Shown here: one piece after another, positions 25,433 through 34,957 of the stretch
Layout: each line of letters starts with the position of its first letter
Numbering within the stretch: the first letter of the stretch is position 1
Assembly (NCBI GenBank): GCA_045593555.1
Contig: JAZNWU010000017.1
Coordinates: 1-64,000 of the forward strand
Source of the DNA: Fimenecus sp045593555
Lineage (GTDB): Bacteria; Bacillota; Clostridia; Oscillospirales; Acutalibacteraceae
Length of the DNA stretch: 64,000 nucleotides
Direction: 5' to 3'
The notes under the pieces: model-generated
Seen by the model: the letters and a program-made list of their open reading frames with translations, nothing else
Told to the model about the DNA's origin: nothing
Databases searched by the model: none
Made by a program: the position numbers and the translations under genes

Positions 25433-27129
25433 TGTGTTACCTCATTTTTATTGGCTTTTACCATCAAAGAACCAATTTCATCTTTTGTAGCAGTTCTTGC
25501 ATCAACAATACCGGATATTTTACCACCGCTTAAAACCAATATTCTGTCACTTAATGCCATCAATACGTCCAGATCCTCACCGACGAAAATTACTGAAACA
25601 CCTTTCTGCTTCTGTTCATTCAGGAGATTATAAATTGTGTATGATGAGTTAATATCAAGACCACGAACAGGATAAGCAGTCATCAGAACAGCAGGGGAAG
25701 CAGCAATTTCACGACCAACGAGTACTTTCTGAACATTACCACCCGATAACTTTCTCACCGCAGTTCTTGAATCAGGAGTATTAACCTCTAATTCACTGAT
25801 AATTCTGTCAGCAAGGTCTGATGGTTGCTTTCTGTCAAGGAATATTGACTTTCCTTTTCTGTAACTACGAAGCATCATATTGTCAATAATATTCATATTT
25901 CCCACAAGACCCATTCCAAGTCTGTCCTCAGGGACAAATGATAAACGGATTCCAAGCTCACGGATTTCTCTCGGGGTTTTATCTTTTAAATCAACAACCT
26001 CATCTTCCTTGAAAATGATTTTCTCACTGTTAACAAGATTTATAATTTCTTTTTTAGACAATTTACCAAAGTCAATATCGTTTCCGTTTTCATCCTTGAA
26101 TGCATTTTCTTTTGCAAGCTCCATAACACGCTTATATGTTTTATGATAGAAGGAAACAGGCTTGTCTTTTTTAGGATGATAATATGTCAACGTGCCTGAT
26201 TGATAATTGTTAAGTCCTGCAATAGCTTCAAGCAATTCCTTCTGACCGCTGCCTGCAATACCTGCAACACCAAGAATTTCGCCGCTGTAAGCGTTGAAGG
26301 AAATGCCGTCAACTACCTTGTAGCCGTCAGCATTAACAACTGTCAAGCCTTCAACAGCAAGTCTGAGCTTAGTGTCAACAACATCTGTGCGATTAATGTT
26401 AAGCTCAATTTTCTTACCCACCATCATTTCAGTAAGCTCTTTTTCAGATGTTTCTGATGTGTTTACAGTAGCAATATGCTCACCCTTACGCAAAACGGAA
26501 ACTCTGTCAGAAATTTCCATAACCTCATTGAGCTTGTGAGTAATAATGATAATTGATTTGCCATCATCCCTCATGGCACTCAATACTTTAAATAAGCTTC
26601 TGATTTCCTGTGGAGTTAAAACTGCTGTAGGCTCGTCAAGAATAAGAATGTCAGCACCTCTGTATAAAACCTTTAAAATTTCAACAGTCTGTTTTTCAGA
26701 AACTGACATTTCATAAATTTTCTTATCGAGATTTATATTGAATCCGTATTTTTTAGCCATTTCGTTAATACGGTTTTTTACTTCTTTAAGATTAAATTTT
26801 TCGTTCTCAATACCTAATGCAACATTTTGTGCTGCAGTAAAAATATCAATCAACTTAAAGTGTTGATGAATCATACCGATTTTATGCTCAAAAGCATCAC
26901 GAGGGGAGCGAATAACAATTTCTTCCCCATTAATTAAAATTTTACCGGAATCAGGATAATAAATACCGGCAACCATATTCATAAGGGTTGTCTTACCACA
27001 ACCATTTTCACCGAGAATAGAAAGGATTTCGCCTTTATATACATCCAAGCTAACATTATTGTTGGCAATAACCTTAGCGCCAAATTTTTTTGTAATGTTT
27101 TTTAATTGTAAAATAACAGTTTTATCCAT
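25429..27129 (-). CDS. BMP-type nucleoside ABC transporter fused ATPase with insertion
   Basis: A 566-residue protein with two fused ABC domains (YufO/NupO type, COG3845). Domain 1 is intact: GENGCGKTT, MSVSEKQTVEILKVLYRG, ILILDEPTAVLTP. Domain 2 is degenerate as usual for RbsA-like proteins: VAGIAGSGQKELLEA without GKT, LSGGNVQKVLVGREI, TAYPVRGLDI. It is longer than the usual ~510 because of a ~55-residue charged insertion after the domain 2 P-loop (from YHPKKDKP to VVDLKD). It powers the two permeases. It lies 105 nt after the BMP lipoprotein gene. Confidence 0.9.
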   Translation of the reverse strand: MDKTVILQLKNITKKFGAKVIANNNVSLDVYKGEILSILGENGCGKTTLMNMVAGIYYPDSGKILINGEEIVIRSPRDAFEHKIGMIHQHFKLIDIFTAAQNVALGIENEKFNLKEVKNRINEMAKKYGFNINLDKKIYEMSVSEKQTVEILKVLYRGADILILDEPTAVLTPQEIRSLFKVLSAMRDDGKSIIIITHKLNEVMEISDRVSVLRKGEHIATVNTSETSEKELTEMMVGKKIELNINRTDVVDTKLRLAVEGLTVVNADGYKVVDGISFNAYSGEILGVAGIAGSGQKELLEAIAGLNNYQSGTLTYYHPKKDKPVSFYHKTYKRVMELAKENAFKDENGNDIDFGKLSKKEIINLVNSEKIIFKEDEVVDLKDKTPREIRELGIRLSFVPEDRLGMGLVGNMNIIDNMMLRSYRKGKSIFLDRKQPSDLADRIISELEVNTPDSRTAVRKLSGGNVQKVLVGREIAASPAVLMTAYPVRGLDINSSYTIYNLLNEQKQKGVSVIFVGEDLDVLMALSDRILVLSGGKISGIVDARTATKDEIGSLMVKANKNEVTQ

Positions 27130-27174
27130 AGGAACTCCTTAAATAACAAAGGATTTTTTGTCTTAATCAACCGA

Positions 27175-27203
27175 GAAAGGCGAAGTAATAAGCTCCGCCT
27201 TTC
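27175..27203 (-). other. intergenic stem-loop between BMP gene and ATPase gene
   Basis: Stem GAAAGGCG (27175-27182) with CGCCTTTC (27196-27203). No U-run follows on the minus strand, so it is not a standard terminator. It may shield the 3' end of the BMP mRNA and keep that protein in excess. Confidence 0.5.
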
Positions 27204-27234
27204 CCAAATATTAAATCAGAATAACCTTAAATAA

Positions 27235-28458
27235 TTATTCAGTTACAGCTGTAATACCATCAATGATAATATTGAAGTATGGAGCTGAACGCTTAGCACT
27301 TTCGTTGAAGAATGTAACACCGTTAACTGTTTCAACAACTTCTGTATCAGGTGTGAAATTCTGGTCTGTATCAACGTCAGCTAAATATGTTGTCAATGCT
27401 TTTCCTTCAACTGTAAATGTAGCGCAGTCAAAAATCTTGAGTGAACCGTCTTTAATTTTTGCAGTTACTTCATCAAGCTTTTCCTGTGTGCCCTTTGCTG
27501 CAGCAGCACCTAAAGCAGTGATTTCAACAGAACCTGTTTCAAGAGTACCTGTCCAGTCAGTATCAATTGCCTTATCGTTCATAACGCAATCAATAATGTA
27601 TTCAAAATATGGAGCCCAGTTAATTCTTGAAGCTATAACGAATGTGTTTGGACACTGTGCTTCAGTTGAACCGTTGTAAGAAACATTAGGAATGTTCTTT
27701 TCTTCACAAGCTGTAGGGGCACCCATTGAGTCAGCGTGCTGAGAAATTAACTTACAACCACTGTCGATAAGAGCAAGAGCTGTTGTCTTTTCAGCAGCTT
27801 CATCGTACCAAGAGTTTGTATAACGAACTTCCATAGTTGCGTTTTCTACAACAGATTTTGCACCAAGATAGAATGATGTATAACCTGAAATAACTTCTGC
27901 ATATGGATGAGCGCCAACATAACCAATTTTTGCATTTTCATCAGAAACCTTACCGTTTTCGTCACCATAGAGTTCAACAAGCTTCATACCTGCTGCAACA
28001 CCTGCAAGGTAACGACCTTCATAAATGTTTGCAAAAGCATTGTGGAAGTTAGGAAGATTTTCTGTATGAGCCATTGTACCTGTAGCGTGACAGAATTCAA
28101 CCTCAGGGAATTCTTTTGCAGCCTTAATCATATAGCTTTCATGACCGAATGAATCAGCAAAGATAAGGTCACAAGTTTCTGCTAAGTCAGCAGCCTGGTC
28201 ATAACAAACTGTGTCTTCATCAATGTCTGTAACGATTGTGTAATCGTCAGCTGTAAGACCCTTGTTTGCACAAGCTTCCTTGAAAGCGTCGATGAAGTTC
28301 TTGTCATAAGTTGAAGCATCACCGTGTAAGCAGATAAGTGCTACCTTGATTTTGTCTTCTGCAGGGTTTTTGTCTTCATTTCCGCCACAAGCAGCAAAAA
28401 CTGTTGCTACCATAACAAGAGCAAGAACAACTGCAATGATTTTTTTGAAATTTTTCAT
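27235..28458 (-). CDS. BMP-family nucleoside-binding lipoprotein
   Basis: A 407-residue exported protein with a lipoprotein signal (MKNFKKIIAVVLALVMVATV, lipobox FAAC, Cys 24), then a BMP/PnrA fold (KVALICLHGDASTYDKNF, DLIFADSFGHESYMIKAA, NIYEGRYLAGVAAGM, ISQHADSMGAPTACEE, GALIE-type end altered). Known family role: extracellular capture of purine nucleosides for YufOPQ-type importers. It follows xpt by 53 nt. Ligand inferred from family and context. Confidence 0.92.
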   Translation of the reverse strand: MKNFKKIIAVVLALVMVATVFAACGGNEDKNPAEDKIKVALICLHGDASTYDKNFIDAFKEACANKGLTADDYTIVTDIDEDTVCYDQAADLAETCDLIFADSFGHESYMIKAAKEFPEVEFCHATGTMAHTENLPNFHNAFANIYEGRYLAGVAAGMKLVELYGDENGKVSDENAKIGYVGAHPYAEVISGYTSFYLGAKSVVENATMEVRYTNSWYDEAAEKTTALALIDSGCKLISQHADSMGAPTACEEKNIPNVSYNGSTEAQCPNTFVIASRINWAPYFEYIIDCVMNDKAIDTDWTGTLETGSVEITALGAAAAKGTQEKLDEVTAKIKDGSLKIFDCATFTVEGKALTTYLADVDTDQNFTPDTEVVETVNGVTFFNESAKRSAPYFNIIIDGITAVTE

Positions 28459-28511
28459 AAAAATTTCTCTCCTTTTCTTATTTTGTATTTGACAGCATAA
28501 GCTGTAATTAC

Positions 28512-29090
28512 CTATTTACGAAAAATTATTTTACCTGTTTCTGCATCCATTTCTTCAACGATAGCCATTGACTCAACACGGATGCCTTGTTCCCTTAGTT
28601 TATCTCCACCGCCTTGATATCCTTTTTCAATTGCAATACCACAGCCTGCAAGTTTAGCACCTGCCTGATTGACAATATCAATCAAACCAATTAATGCATT
28701 ACCTTTTGCAAGGAAATCGTCAACAATTAAAACAGTGTCATTTTCATTTAAGAAATCTTTAGATACTATGATGTCGTATGTACACTGATGAGTAAAAGAT
28801 TCAACCTTACTTGTATATACATCACCCTTGATATTTAATGTTTTACTTTTCTTTGCAAAAAGAAGGGGACAATTAAAGTGTCTTGCAACCATACATCCGA
28901 CACCGATACCTGATGCTTCAATGGTGAGAATCTTTGTTACATTTGATTCTTTGAATAATTTTTTCATTTCAAGACCCATTTTGTCCAGAAGGTCAACATC
29001 TAATTGATGATTTAAAAAACTATCAACTTTAAGTACATTTCCGGGAAAAACTTTTCCATCTTTTATTATTCTATCTTCTAATAATTGCAT
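28512..29090 (-). CDS. xpt: xanthine phosphoribosyltransferase
   Basis: A 192-residue cytoplasmic enzyme that joins xanthine to PRPP to give XMP. Family marks are VLKVDSFLNHQLDVDLL (N-terminal), TIEASGIGVGCMVA and the PRPP loop VLIVDDFLAKGNALIGL. I chose the second ATG (29090): AGAGGA then has 7 nt spacing, whereas the ATG at 29096 is 1 nt away. It heads the leftward operon with a nucleoside importer. No purine riboswitch precedes it, unlike Bacillus xpt-pbuX. Confidence 0.93.
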   Translation of the reverse strand: MQLLEDRIIKDGKVFPGNVLKVDSFLNHQLDVDLLDKMGLEMKKLFKESNVTKILTIEASGIGVGCMVARHFNCPLLFAKKSKTLNIKGDVYTSKVESFTHQCTYDIIVSKDFLNENDTVLIVDDFLAKGNALIGLIDIVNQAGAKLAGCGIAIEKGYQGGGDKLREQGIRVESMAIVEEMDAETGKIIFRK

Positions 29091-29112
29091 ATCCATATCC
29101 TCTTAACACATT

Positions 29113-29141
29113 TATAATCATATTATAGAATAAAATGTCAA
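29113..29141 (-). promoter_or_regulatory. promoter of the xpt-BMP operon
   Basis: Minus strand: -35 TTGACA (29136-29141), 17-nt spacer, -10 ATTATA (29113-29118). The -10 is weak but an alternative TTATAA overlaps it. Confidence 0.4.
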
Positions 29142-29183
29142 AAAACACAATAATTTTTAACTTTTTATTTCGTGGAATTTTTT

Positions 29184-29189
29184 TATAAT
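29184..29189 (+). promoter_or_regulatory. possible -10 of the maltodextrin operon
   Basis: TATAAT at 29184-29189 has only a poor -35 (CTTTTT) 17 nt upstream. This suggests an activator-dependent promoter. I find no clear catabolite-control palindrome in 29097-29264. Confidence 0.3.
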
Positions 29190-29264
29190 ATTTTGTTAAA
29201 AATAGATAAAAAGAAGGCTGTTAGAAGTCATCAAAAGAAATAATTTTTATCTTAGGAGGACAAA

Positions 29265-30611
29265 ATGAAAAAAATCTTTTCTATCGTACTTTCTTTAATT
29301 ATGTTTACATCAGTTATTTCTGGATGTAAAAGAGAAAATGACAACAATAACTCTACTACTCAAAAAGTAACAACAATTAGATTTTTAAACTTTAAGCCTG
29401 AAGTAGCAAACGTATATGATGAAATTGCAAAAGTGTATGAACAGGAAACAGGTGTTAAACTTATTGTTGAAACTGCTGCAAGTGGTAACTATGAGCAAAC
29501 TTTGACTGCAAAAATGGGTACTGATGAAGCTCCGACTTTGTTTCAGATAAATGGACCGAAAGGTTATGTGAATTGGAAGGATTATTGTGCTGAATTATCG
29601 AATACAGAATTATATAAGCATTTGACAGATAAAGACTTGGCAATAACTGTTGATGGTAAAGTATATGGAATTCCATATGTTGTTGAAGGCTATGGAATTA
29701 TATATAACAAAGAAATTACCGATAAATATTTTAAACTTGAAAATAAAGCAACAAAACTTAACTCAATGGAAGAAATCAATAGTTTTTCTTTGCTTAAAGA
29801 GGTTGTTGAGGATATGCAGAAGAATGCCGATAAACTTGGTATAAAAGGTGTATTTGCAACAACATCTATGAAAACAGGTGAAGATTGGCGTTGGCATACA
29901 CATTTAGCTAATATTCCTGTTTATTACGAATTTGAAAAGAAAAATGTTGATTTATCAAGTAACGAAACATCTAAAATTGATTTCACTTATTCAGATAATT
30001 TCAAAAATATTTTTGATTTATATATTAATAATTCTGTTACTGATAAAAAAGTTCTTGGTTCTAAAGTAGTTGACGAGTCAATGGCAGAATTCGCACTCGG
30101 ACAGTGTGCGATGGTGCAGAATGGCAACTGGGCGTGGAATCAGATAAAGGATATAAAAGGAAACACTGTAAAATCTGAAAATATAAAATATTTGCCTATC
30201 TATATGGGGATTGAGAATGAAGAAAACCAAGGTCTTTGTATAGGTACTGAAAATTTCTTTGCAATAAATGCTAAATCAAGTGAAGAAGAACAAAAGGCAA
30301 CAGAGGATTTTATCTATTGGCTTTTCTCAAGTGAAAAAGGTAAAGATTTTGTAATAAATAAGCTTGATTTAATTGCTCCGTTTGACACATTTTCAGAAAA
30401 AGAAGTTCCGAATGACCCACTTGCACAAGAAGTAGTAAAGTGGATGAATAAAGAAAACATCAATAATATACCTTGGAATTTCACTATATTTCCAAGTCAG
30501 ACATTCAAAAACGATTTCGGCTCTGCTCTTTTACAGTATGCACAGGGCACAAAAAGTTGGGATGATGTAAAAACAACTTTTGTAAATCGTTGGAAAAGCG
30601 AAAGTAAATAA
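29265..30611 (+). CDS. maltodextrin-type ABC transporter substrate-binding lipoprotein
   Basis: A 448-residue family 1 solute-binding protein. The lipoprotein signal peptide ends VISGC (Cys 21) and an Asn-rich linker follows. Then come the lobes IRFLNFKPEVANVYDEIAK, TLFQINGPKGYVNW, KVYGIPYVVEGYGIIYNKE, MAEFALGQCAMVQNGNWAW and EDFIYWLFSSEKGKDF. It captures an oligosaccharide outside the membrane. The operon ends in malQ and a phosphorylase, so maltodextrin is the likely ligand (inference). AGGAGG precedes the ATG. Confidence 0.88.
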   Translation: MKKIFSIVLSLIMFTSVISGCKRENDNNNSTTQKVTTIRFLNFKPEVANVYDEIAKVYEQETGVKLIVETAASGNYEQTLTAKMGTDEAPTLFQINGPKGYVNWKDYCAELSNTELYKHLTDKDLAITVDGKVYGIPYVVEGYGIIYNKEITDKYFKLENKATKLNSMEEINSFSLLKEVVEDMQKNADKLGIKGVFATTSMKTGEDWRWHTHLANIPVYYEFEKKNVDLSSNETSKIDFTYSDNFKNIFDLYINNSVTDKKVLGSKVVDESMAEFALGQCAMVQNGNWAWNQIKDIKGNTVKSENIKYLPIYMGIENEENQGLCIGTENFFAINAKSSEEEQKATEDFIYWLFSSEKGKDFVINKLDLIAPFDTFSEKEVPNDPLAQEVVKWMNKENINNIPWNFTIFPSQTFKNDFGSALLQYAQGTKSWDDVKTTFVNRWKSESK

Positions 30612-30637
30612 ATTTTTGTTTTAAGGATGGATAAATA

Positions 30638-31483
30638 ATGGAAAAGAATATAAAGAAATATTTTCCTGTATTTGTTTTGCCCACTTTCATATCCTTCGCA
30701 GTTGTATTTCTTATTCCTTTTATTCTTGGTATTTATCTGTCATTTACGGAGTTTACAACTGTTGAGAGTGCTGAATGGGTAGGAATTGAGAATTATTTAA
30801 AAGCGTTTACCGAAGATGATAGTTTTTTAAATGCACTATGGTTTACCGTTAAATTCACAGTTGTTTCTGTTATAACAATAAATTTATTCTCATTTGGTTT
30901 AGCGTTACTTTTAACTAAAGCTATTAAGGGTACAAGTGCTTTCAGAACAATATTTTTTATGCCGAATTTAATTGGTGGAATTGTTCTTGGTTATATCTGG
31001 AATCTGCTTATAAATTCGATTTTAGGAATTTTTGGATATGACATAACTTTTGATGCTGATTATGGCTTTTGGGGTCTTGTATTTCTTTTGAATTGGCAGT
31101 TAATAGGATATATGATGGTCATATATATTGCCGGTTTACAGAATATCCCAAAAGAGCTTACGGAAGCAGCTTTGATTGATGGCGCATCATCCTTTTCAAT
31201 TCTTCGGAATATAAAAATACCGATGGTAATGCCATCGGTAACAATATGTCTTTTTCTTACAATAACAAATTCATTCAAATTATTTGACCAGAATTTAGCA
31301 TTAACCGGTGGTGCACCTGCAAGAGAAACATCAATGTTGGCTCTTGATATTTATAACACATTTTATGGAAGAATCGGATGGCAGGGTGTAGGACAGGCAA
31401 AAGCAGTAGTATTCTTTATTATAGTTGCCGTCATTGCTTTTGTTCAGCTTAAAATAACAGGAAGAAAAGAGGTTGAAAATTAA
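30638..31483 (+). CDS. sugar ABC transporter permease (MalF-like)
   Basis: A 281-residue membrane permease with six predicted helices. Landmarks are FIPFILGIYLSFTEFT, FFMPNLIGGIVLGYIW and the EAA loop ELTEAALIDGASSFSILRNI. Its stop and the next ATG share a base (taATG at 31483), so the two permeases are coupled. It partners the second permease to form the channel. Confidence 0.92.
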   Translation: MEKNIKKYFPVFVLPTFISFAVVFLIPFILGIYLSFTEFTTVESAEWVGIENYLKAFTEDDSFLNALWFTVKFTVVSVITINLFSFGLALLLTKAIKGTSAFRTIFFMPNLIGGIVLGYIWNLLINSILGIFGYDITFDADYGFWGLVFLLNWQLIGYMMVIYIAGLQNIPKELTEAALIDGASSFSILRNIKIPMVMPSVTICLFLTITNSFKLFDQNLALTGGAPARETSMLALDIYNTFYGRIGWQGVGQAKAVVFFIIVAVIAFVQLKITGRKEVEN

Positions 31484-32319
31484 TGAATAATAAGAAGTTA
31501 TCTGATAGTTTTACATTCTCATTTCTTTTGTTATTATCAATTATTTTTTTATTTCCTATTTATCTTGTTGTAATTAATTCGTTTAAATCTAAATTTACAA
31601 TAATAGGAGAACCATTTAGTTTTCCGAATAGTGACACATTTGTTGGACTAGAAAATTACCTTAATGGTATAGAATCTTCGGGCTTAGTTGGTGCTTTTAT
31701 AAGAACATTGATAATAACTGTTGGTTCAGTTCTGGCAATTGTTATATTTACATCTATGACAGCTTGGTATATTACAAGAGTAAAAACAAAGCTAAACAGA
31801 GTAATCTATTATTTATTTATTTTTAGTATGATTGTGCCTTTTCAGATGGTAATGTTTACAATGACCTCGGTTAGTGCAAAAATAGGTTTGAATACTGTTT
31901 TAGGTATCATTCCGGTGTATCTTGGGTTTGGTTCCGGATTGTCTGTTTTTATGTTTAGTGGATTTATAAAAGGATTGCCTCGTGAGATTGAAGAAGCTGC
32001 AATGATTGATGGGTGTAGCCCGATTAAATCATTTTTTTATGTAGTTTTTCCAATTTTAAAACCTACAGCAATTACCGTTGCAATACTTAATGCAATGTGG
32101 ATTTGGAATGACTTTTTATTACCATATCTTTTATTGGGTTCAGGTAATAAAACATTATCTGTTGCAATTCAACTTGCAATGCAAGGTGCTTATGGTGCAA
32201 TTGATTGGGGCGGTTTTATGGCTATGCTTGTACTTTCAGTCATCCCTATAATTGTCTTCTATTTACTCTGTCAGAAATATATTATCAAAGGCGTAATTGA
32301 TGGCGCCGTGAAAGGATAA
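31483..32319 (+). CDS. sugar ABC transporter permease (MalG-like)
   Basis: A 278-residue permease with six helices. The N-terminus is FLFPIYLVVINSFKSK and the EAA loop is REIEEAAMIDGCSPIKSFFY, followed by VFPILKPTAITVAILNAMWI. It forms the heterodimer with the preceding MalF-like protein. The ATPase follows after 4 nt. Confidence 0.92.
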   Translation: MNNKKLSDSFTFSFLLLLSIIFLFPIYLVVINSFKSKFTIIGEPFSFPNSDTFVGLENYLNGIESSGLVGAFIRTLIITVGSVLAIVIFTSMTAWYITRVKTKLNRVIYYLFIFSMIVPFQMVMFTMTSVSAKIGLNTVLGIIPVYLGFGSGLSVFMFSGFIKGLPREIEEAAMIDGCSPIKSFFYVVFPILKPTAITVAILNAMWIWNDFLLPYLLLGSGNKTLSVAIQLAMQGAYGAIDWGGFMAMLVLSVIPIIVFYLLCQKYIIKGVIDGAVKG

Positions 32320-32323
32320 AATA

Positions 32324-33418
32324 ATGGCTTCAATAACATTAAAAAATATTAAGAAAACTTATGAAGACGGAGTAACCGTAATTGATAACCTGAATTTAGA
32401 TATTAAGGATAAAGAGTTTATCATTCTTGTTGGACCATCAGGATGCGGAAAATCAACTACCTTGAGGATGATAGCAGGTCTTGAAGAAATTACTGATGGA
32501 GAACTTTTAATTGGAGATAAGATTGTAAACTCTGTTTCACCTAAAGACAGAGATATTGCAATGGTTTTTCAAAGTTATGCTCTTTATCCTCATATGTCTG
32601 TTTATAAAAATATGGCATTCGGACTGAAAAATAGAAAAGTTCCAAAAGAAGAAATCGATAAAAAAGTAAAGGCTGCTGCAAAAATGCTTGATATTGAAGA
32701 ATATCTAAACAGAAAACCAAGAGCATTATCCGGCGGTCAAAGACAACGAGTAGCACTAGGCCGTGCAATGGTTCGTGAACCTGCAGTTTTTTTACTTGAT
32801 GAACCTTTATCAAATCTTGATGCAAAACTAAGAACGGAAATGAGAAGCAGAATATCTATGCTTCATAAAGAGCTTAAAACAACATTTGTTTATGTTACCC
32901 ATGACCAGACAGAAGCTATGACAATGGGTGACAGAATAGTTGTAATGAAAGACGGAGTAATTCAACAGTTTGATACACCTCAAATGCTTTATAACCATCC
33001 GCAAAACATTTTTGTTGCAGGTTTCATCGGCTCACCACAAATGAACCTGATAGATGCAATTATCAAAATGAAAAATGAAAACTATTTTGCTGAGTTTTCT
33101 GGTTATAGTATTAAATTGCCTAAGAGGATGAATAATAAATTAAAAGCATATGAAAACAAACAGGTTGTTTTTGGTATAAGACCTGAAAATATGTCAATTT
33201 CAAATCAAAAAGAAGAAAATACAATAAAACTACACATTGATATTGCTGAAATGACCGGTGCAGATTACTTTTTATATGGTAAATTAGATAATAAAAAAAT
33301 TATTGCAAATGTAGCATCAAATCAAAACGTTGAGAGTGAAAAAGATTATTTAATTAAATTTGATATTGACAGAATTCATATCTTTGATAAAATCAATGAA
33401 AGACTTATATGTGATTGA
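32324..33418 (+). CDS. sugar ABC transporter ATPase (MalK/MsmX/UgpC type)
   Basis: A 364-residue ATPase with Walker A GPSGCGKSTT, signature LSGGQRQRVALGRAMVREP, Walker B VFLLDEPLSNLDAKLR and a C-terminal OB-like (TOBE) regulatory domain (~235-364, VVFGIRPENMSI). It powers the two permeases. In many Firmicutes such an ATPase is shared between sugar importers, but here it is encoded with its own system. Confidence 0.93.
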   Translation: MASITLKNIKKTYEDGVTVIDNLNLDIKDKEFIILVGPSGCGKSTTLRMIAGLEEITDGELLIGDKIVNSVSPKDRDIAMVFQSYALYPHMSVYKNMAFGLKNRKVPKEEIDKKVKAAAKMLDIEEYLNRKPRALSGGQRQRVALGRAMVREPAVFLLDEPLSNLDAKLRTEMRSRISMLHKELKTTFVYVTHDQTEAMTMGDRIVVMKDGVIQQFDTPQMLYNHPQNIFVAGFIGSPQMNLIDAIIKMKNENYFAEFSGYSIKLPKRMNNKLKAYENKQVVFGIRPENMSISNQKEENTIKLHIDIAEMTGADYFLYGKLDNKKIIANVASNQNVESEKDYLIKFDIDRIHIFDKINERLICD

Positions 33419-33460
33419 CTTTTTTCTCAAAAAATAATATATTTTTATTGGTGATTTTTT

Positions 33461-34957
33461 ATGAGAGCAAGTGGTGTTTTAATGCACATTTCCTCTTTAC
33501 CCGGAGATACAGGAATTGGTACTTTAGGTAAAGAAGCGTATGAATTTGTTGATTTTTTAAAGAAGAGCGGACAAACATATTGGCAAGTTTTGCCTTTATG
33601 TCCAACAAGTTATGGTGATTCACCATATCAATCTTTTTCAACTTTTGCAGGTAACCCATATTTTATTGACTTTGATTTTCTTTGTAATGACGGTTTACTT
33701 AAAAAGAGTGATTATTCAAGAATAAAATGGTGTGAAAATCTTCAAAAAGTTGACTTTGAATTGATTTACAAGAATCGTTTTAAGGTTTTAAGAAAAGCCT
33801 TTATTAACTTTGATTTGAATAATACAGAATTTTTTGATTTTTGTAATGAAAATTCATATTGGCTTGACGATTTTGCTTTGTATATGTCATTAAAAAATTC
33901 ATTTGATGGTAAACCTTGGAATGAATGGTCACAGGAATTGAAAACAAGAAACAAGAAAAGTATTTCAAAAGCAAAAAATGAATTTAAAGAAGAAGTTGAT
34001 TTTCAAAAATTCATTCAATATATTTTCTTCAGACAATGGAATGATTTAAAGAGATATGCTAATGAAAATGGCGTAAAAATCATTGGTGATATTCCAATTT
34101 ATGTTGCAGGAGACAGTGCAGATGTGTGGGCAAATCCAAAGCAGTTTTTACTTGATGAGGATTGTAATCCGATAGAGGTTGCAGGTTGCCCTCCTGATGC
34201 TTTTTCCGAAGACGGACAGTTATGGGGTAATCCGTTGTATGATTGGGAGTATATGAAAAAAGACGGATATTCCTGGTGGAAAAACAGAATTAACCATTTA
34301 TGCAATATGTGTGATGTGATACGAATTGACCATTTCAGAGGATTTGAATCTTATTACTGTATTCCTGCTGATTCAGAAACTGCAAAAATAGGTGAGTGGC
34401 GAAAAGGTCCGGGAATTGAATTCTTCAAAGAAATTGAAAAGTCACTTGGTAAAAAAGAAATTATTGCCGAAGATTTGGGCTTTTTGACACCTGCTGTCAA
34501 AAAAATGCTTAAACAAAGCAAATATCCAGGTATGAAGGTCCTTCAGTTTGCATTTGATGCAGACGAAGAAAATGACTATCTTCTTCATAATTTCACAAAA
34601 AATTCAGTTGCTTATGCAGGTACTCACGATAACGATACAATAATCGGTTATATGACAAAAACTGCTCCCCGAAAGACACGAAAAAGAGCGAGAGAATATC
34701 TTCGTTTATCGAGAAAAGAAGGATATAACTGGGGCTTTATGAAGGCCGTATGGTCAAGTAATTCCGATACGGCAATTGTTACAATGCAAGATTTATTAGG
34801 ACTCGGAAATGAAGCACGAATGAATTACCCCTCAACTGTTAAGGATAATTGGCAATGGAGAGCAAAACCTGACTACTTATCAGACGAGTTGGCTGAAAAA
34901 ATAAGATATTATACAGATTTGTATCAAAGAATCCCTAAAAAGAAAAGAGTAAAATAA
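33461..34957 (+). CDS. malQ: 4-alpha-glucanotransferase (amylomaltase)
   Basis: A 498-residue GH77 enzyme that transfers maltodextrin segments and releases glucose. Motifs: SSLPGDTGIGTLGKEAYEFV, YWQVLPLCPTSYGDSPYQS, GDIPIYVAGDSADVWANP, VIRIDHFRGFESYYCIPA (nucleophile Asp), IIAEDLGFL (acid/base Glu) and YAGTHDNDTIIGY. Length is normal. RBS GGTGAT precedes the ATG. It abuts the phosphorylase gene with no gap. Confidence 0.95.
   Translation: MRASGVLMHISSLPGDTGIGTLGKEAYEFVDFLKKSGQTYWQVLPLCPTSYGDSPYQSFSTFAGNPYFIDFDFLCNDGLLKKSDYSRIKWCENLQKVDFELIYKNRFKVLRKAFINFDLNNTEFFDFCNENSYWLDDFALYMSLKNSFDGKPWNEWSQELKTRNKKSISKAKNEFKEEVDFQKFIQYIFFRQWNDLKRYANENGVKIIGDIPIYVAGDSADVWANPKQFLLDEDCNPIEVAGCPPDAFSEDGQLWGNPLYDWEYMKKDGYSWWKNRINHLCNMCDVIRIDHFRGFESYYCIPADSETAKIGEWRKGPGIEFFKEIEKSLGKKEIIAEDLGFLTPAVKKMLKQSKYPGMKVLQFAFDADEENDYLLHNFTKNSVAYAGTHDNDTIIGYMTKTAPRKTRKRAREYLRLSRKEGYNWGFMKAVWSSNSDTAIVTMQDLLGLGNEARMNYPSTVKDNWQWRAKPDYLSDELAEKIRYYTDLYQRIPKKKRVK

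Noticed and set aside
27175..27203. Intrinsic terminator between the BMP gene and its ATPase gene
   Set aside because: The stem is sound but there is no U-run after it on the minus strand, so it was recorded as a stem-loop only.
29091..29264. Purine riboswitch upstream of xpt
   Set aside because: No conserved purine aptamer core (paired loops with TATA...GTCTACC-like joins) can be read on the minus strand; only a promoter and RBS are seen.
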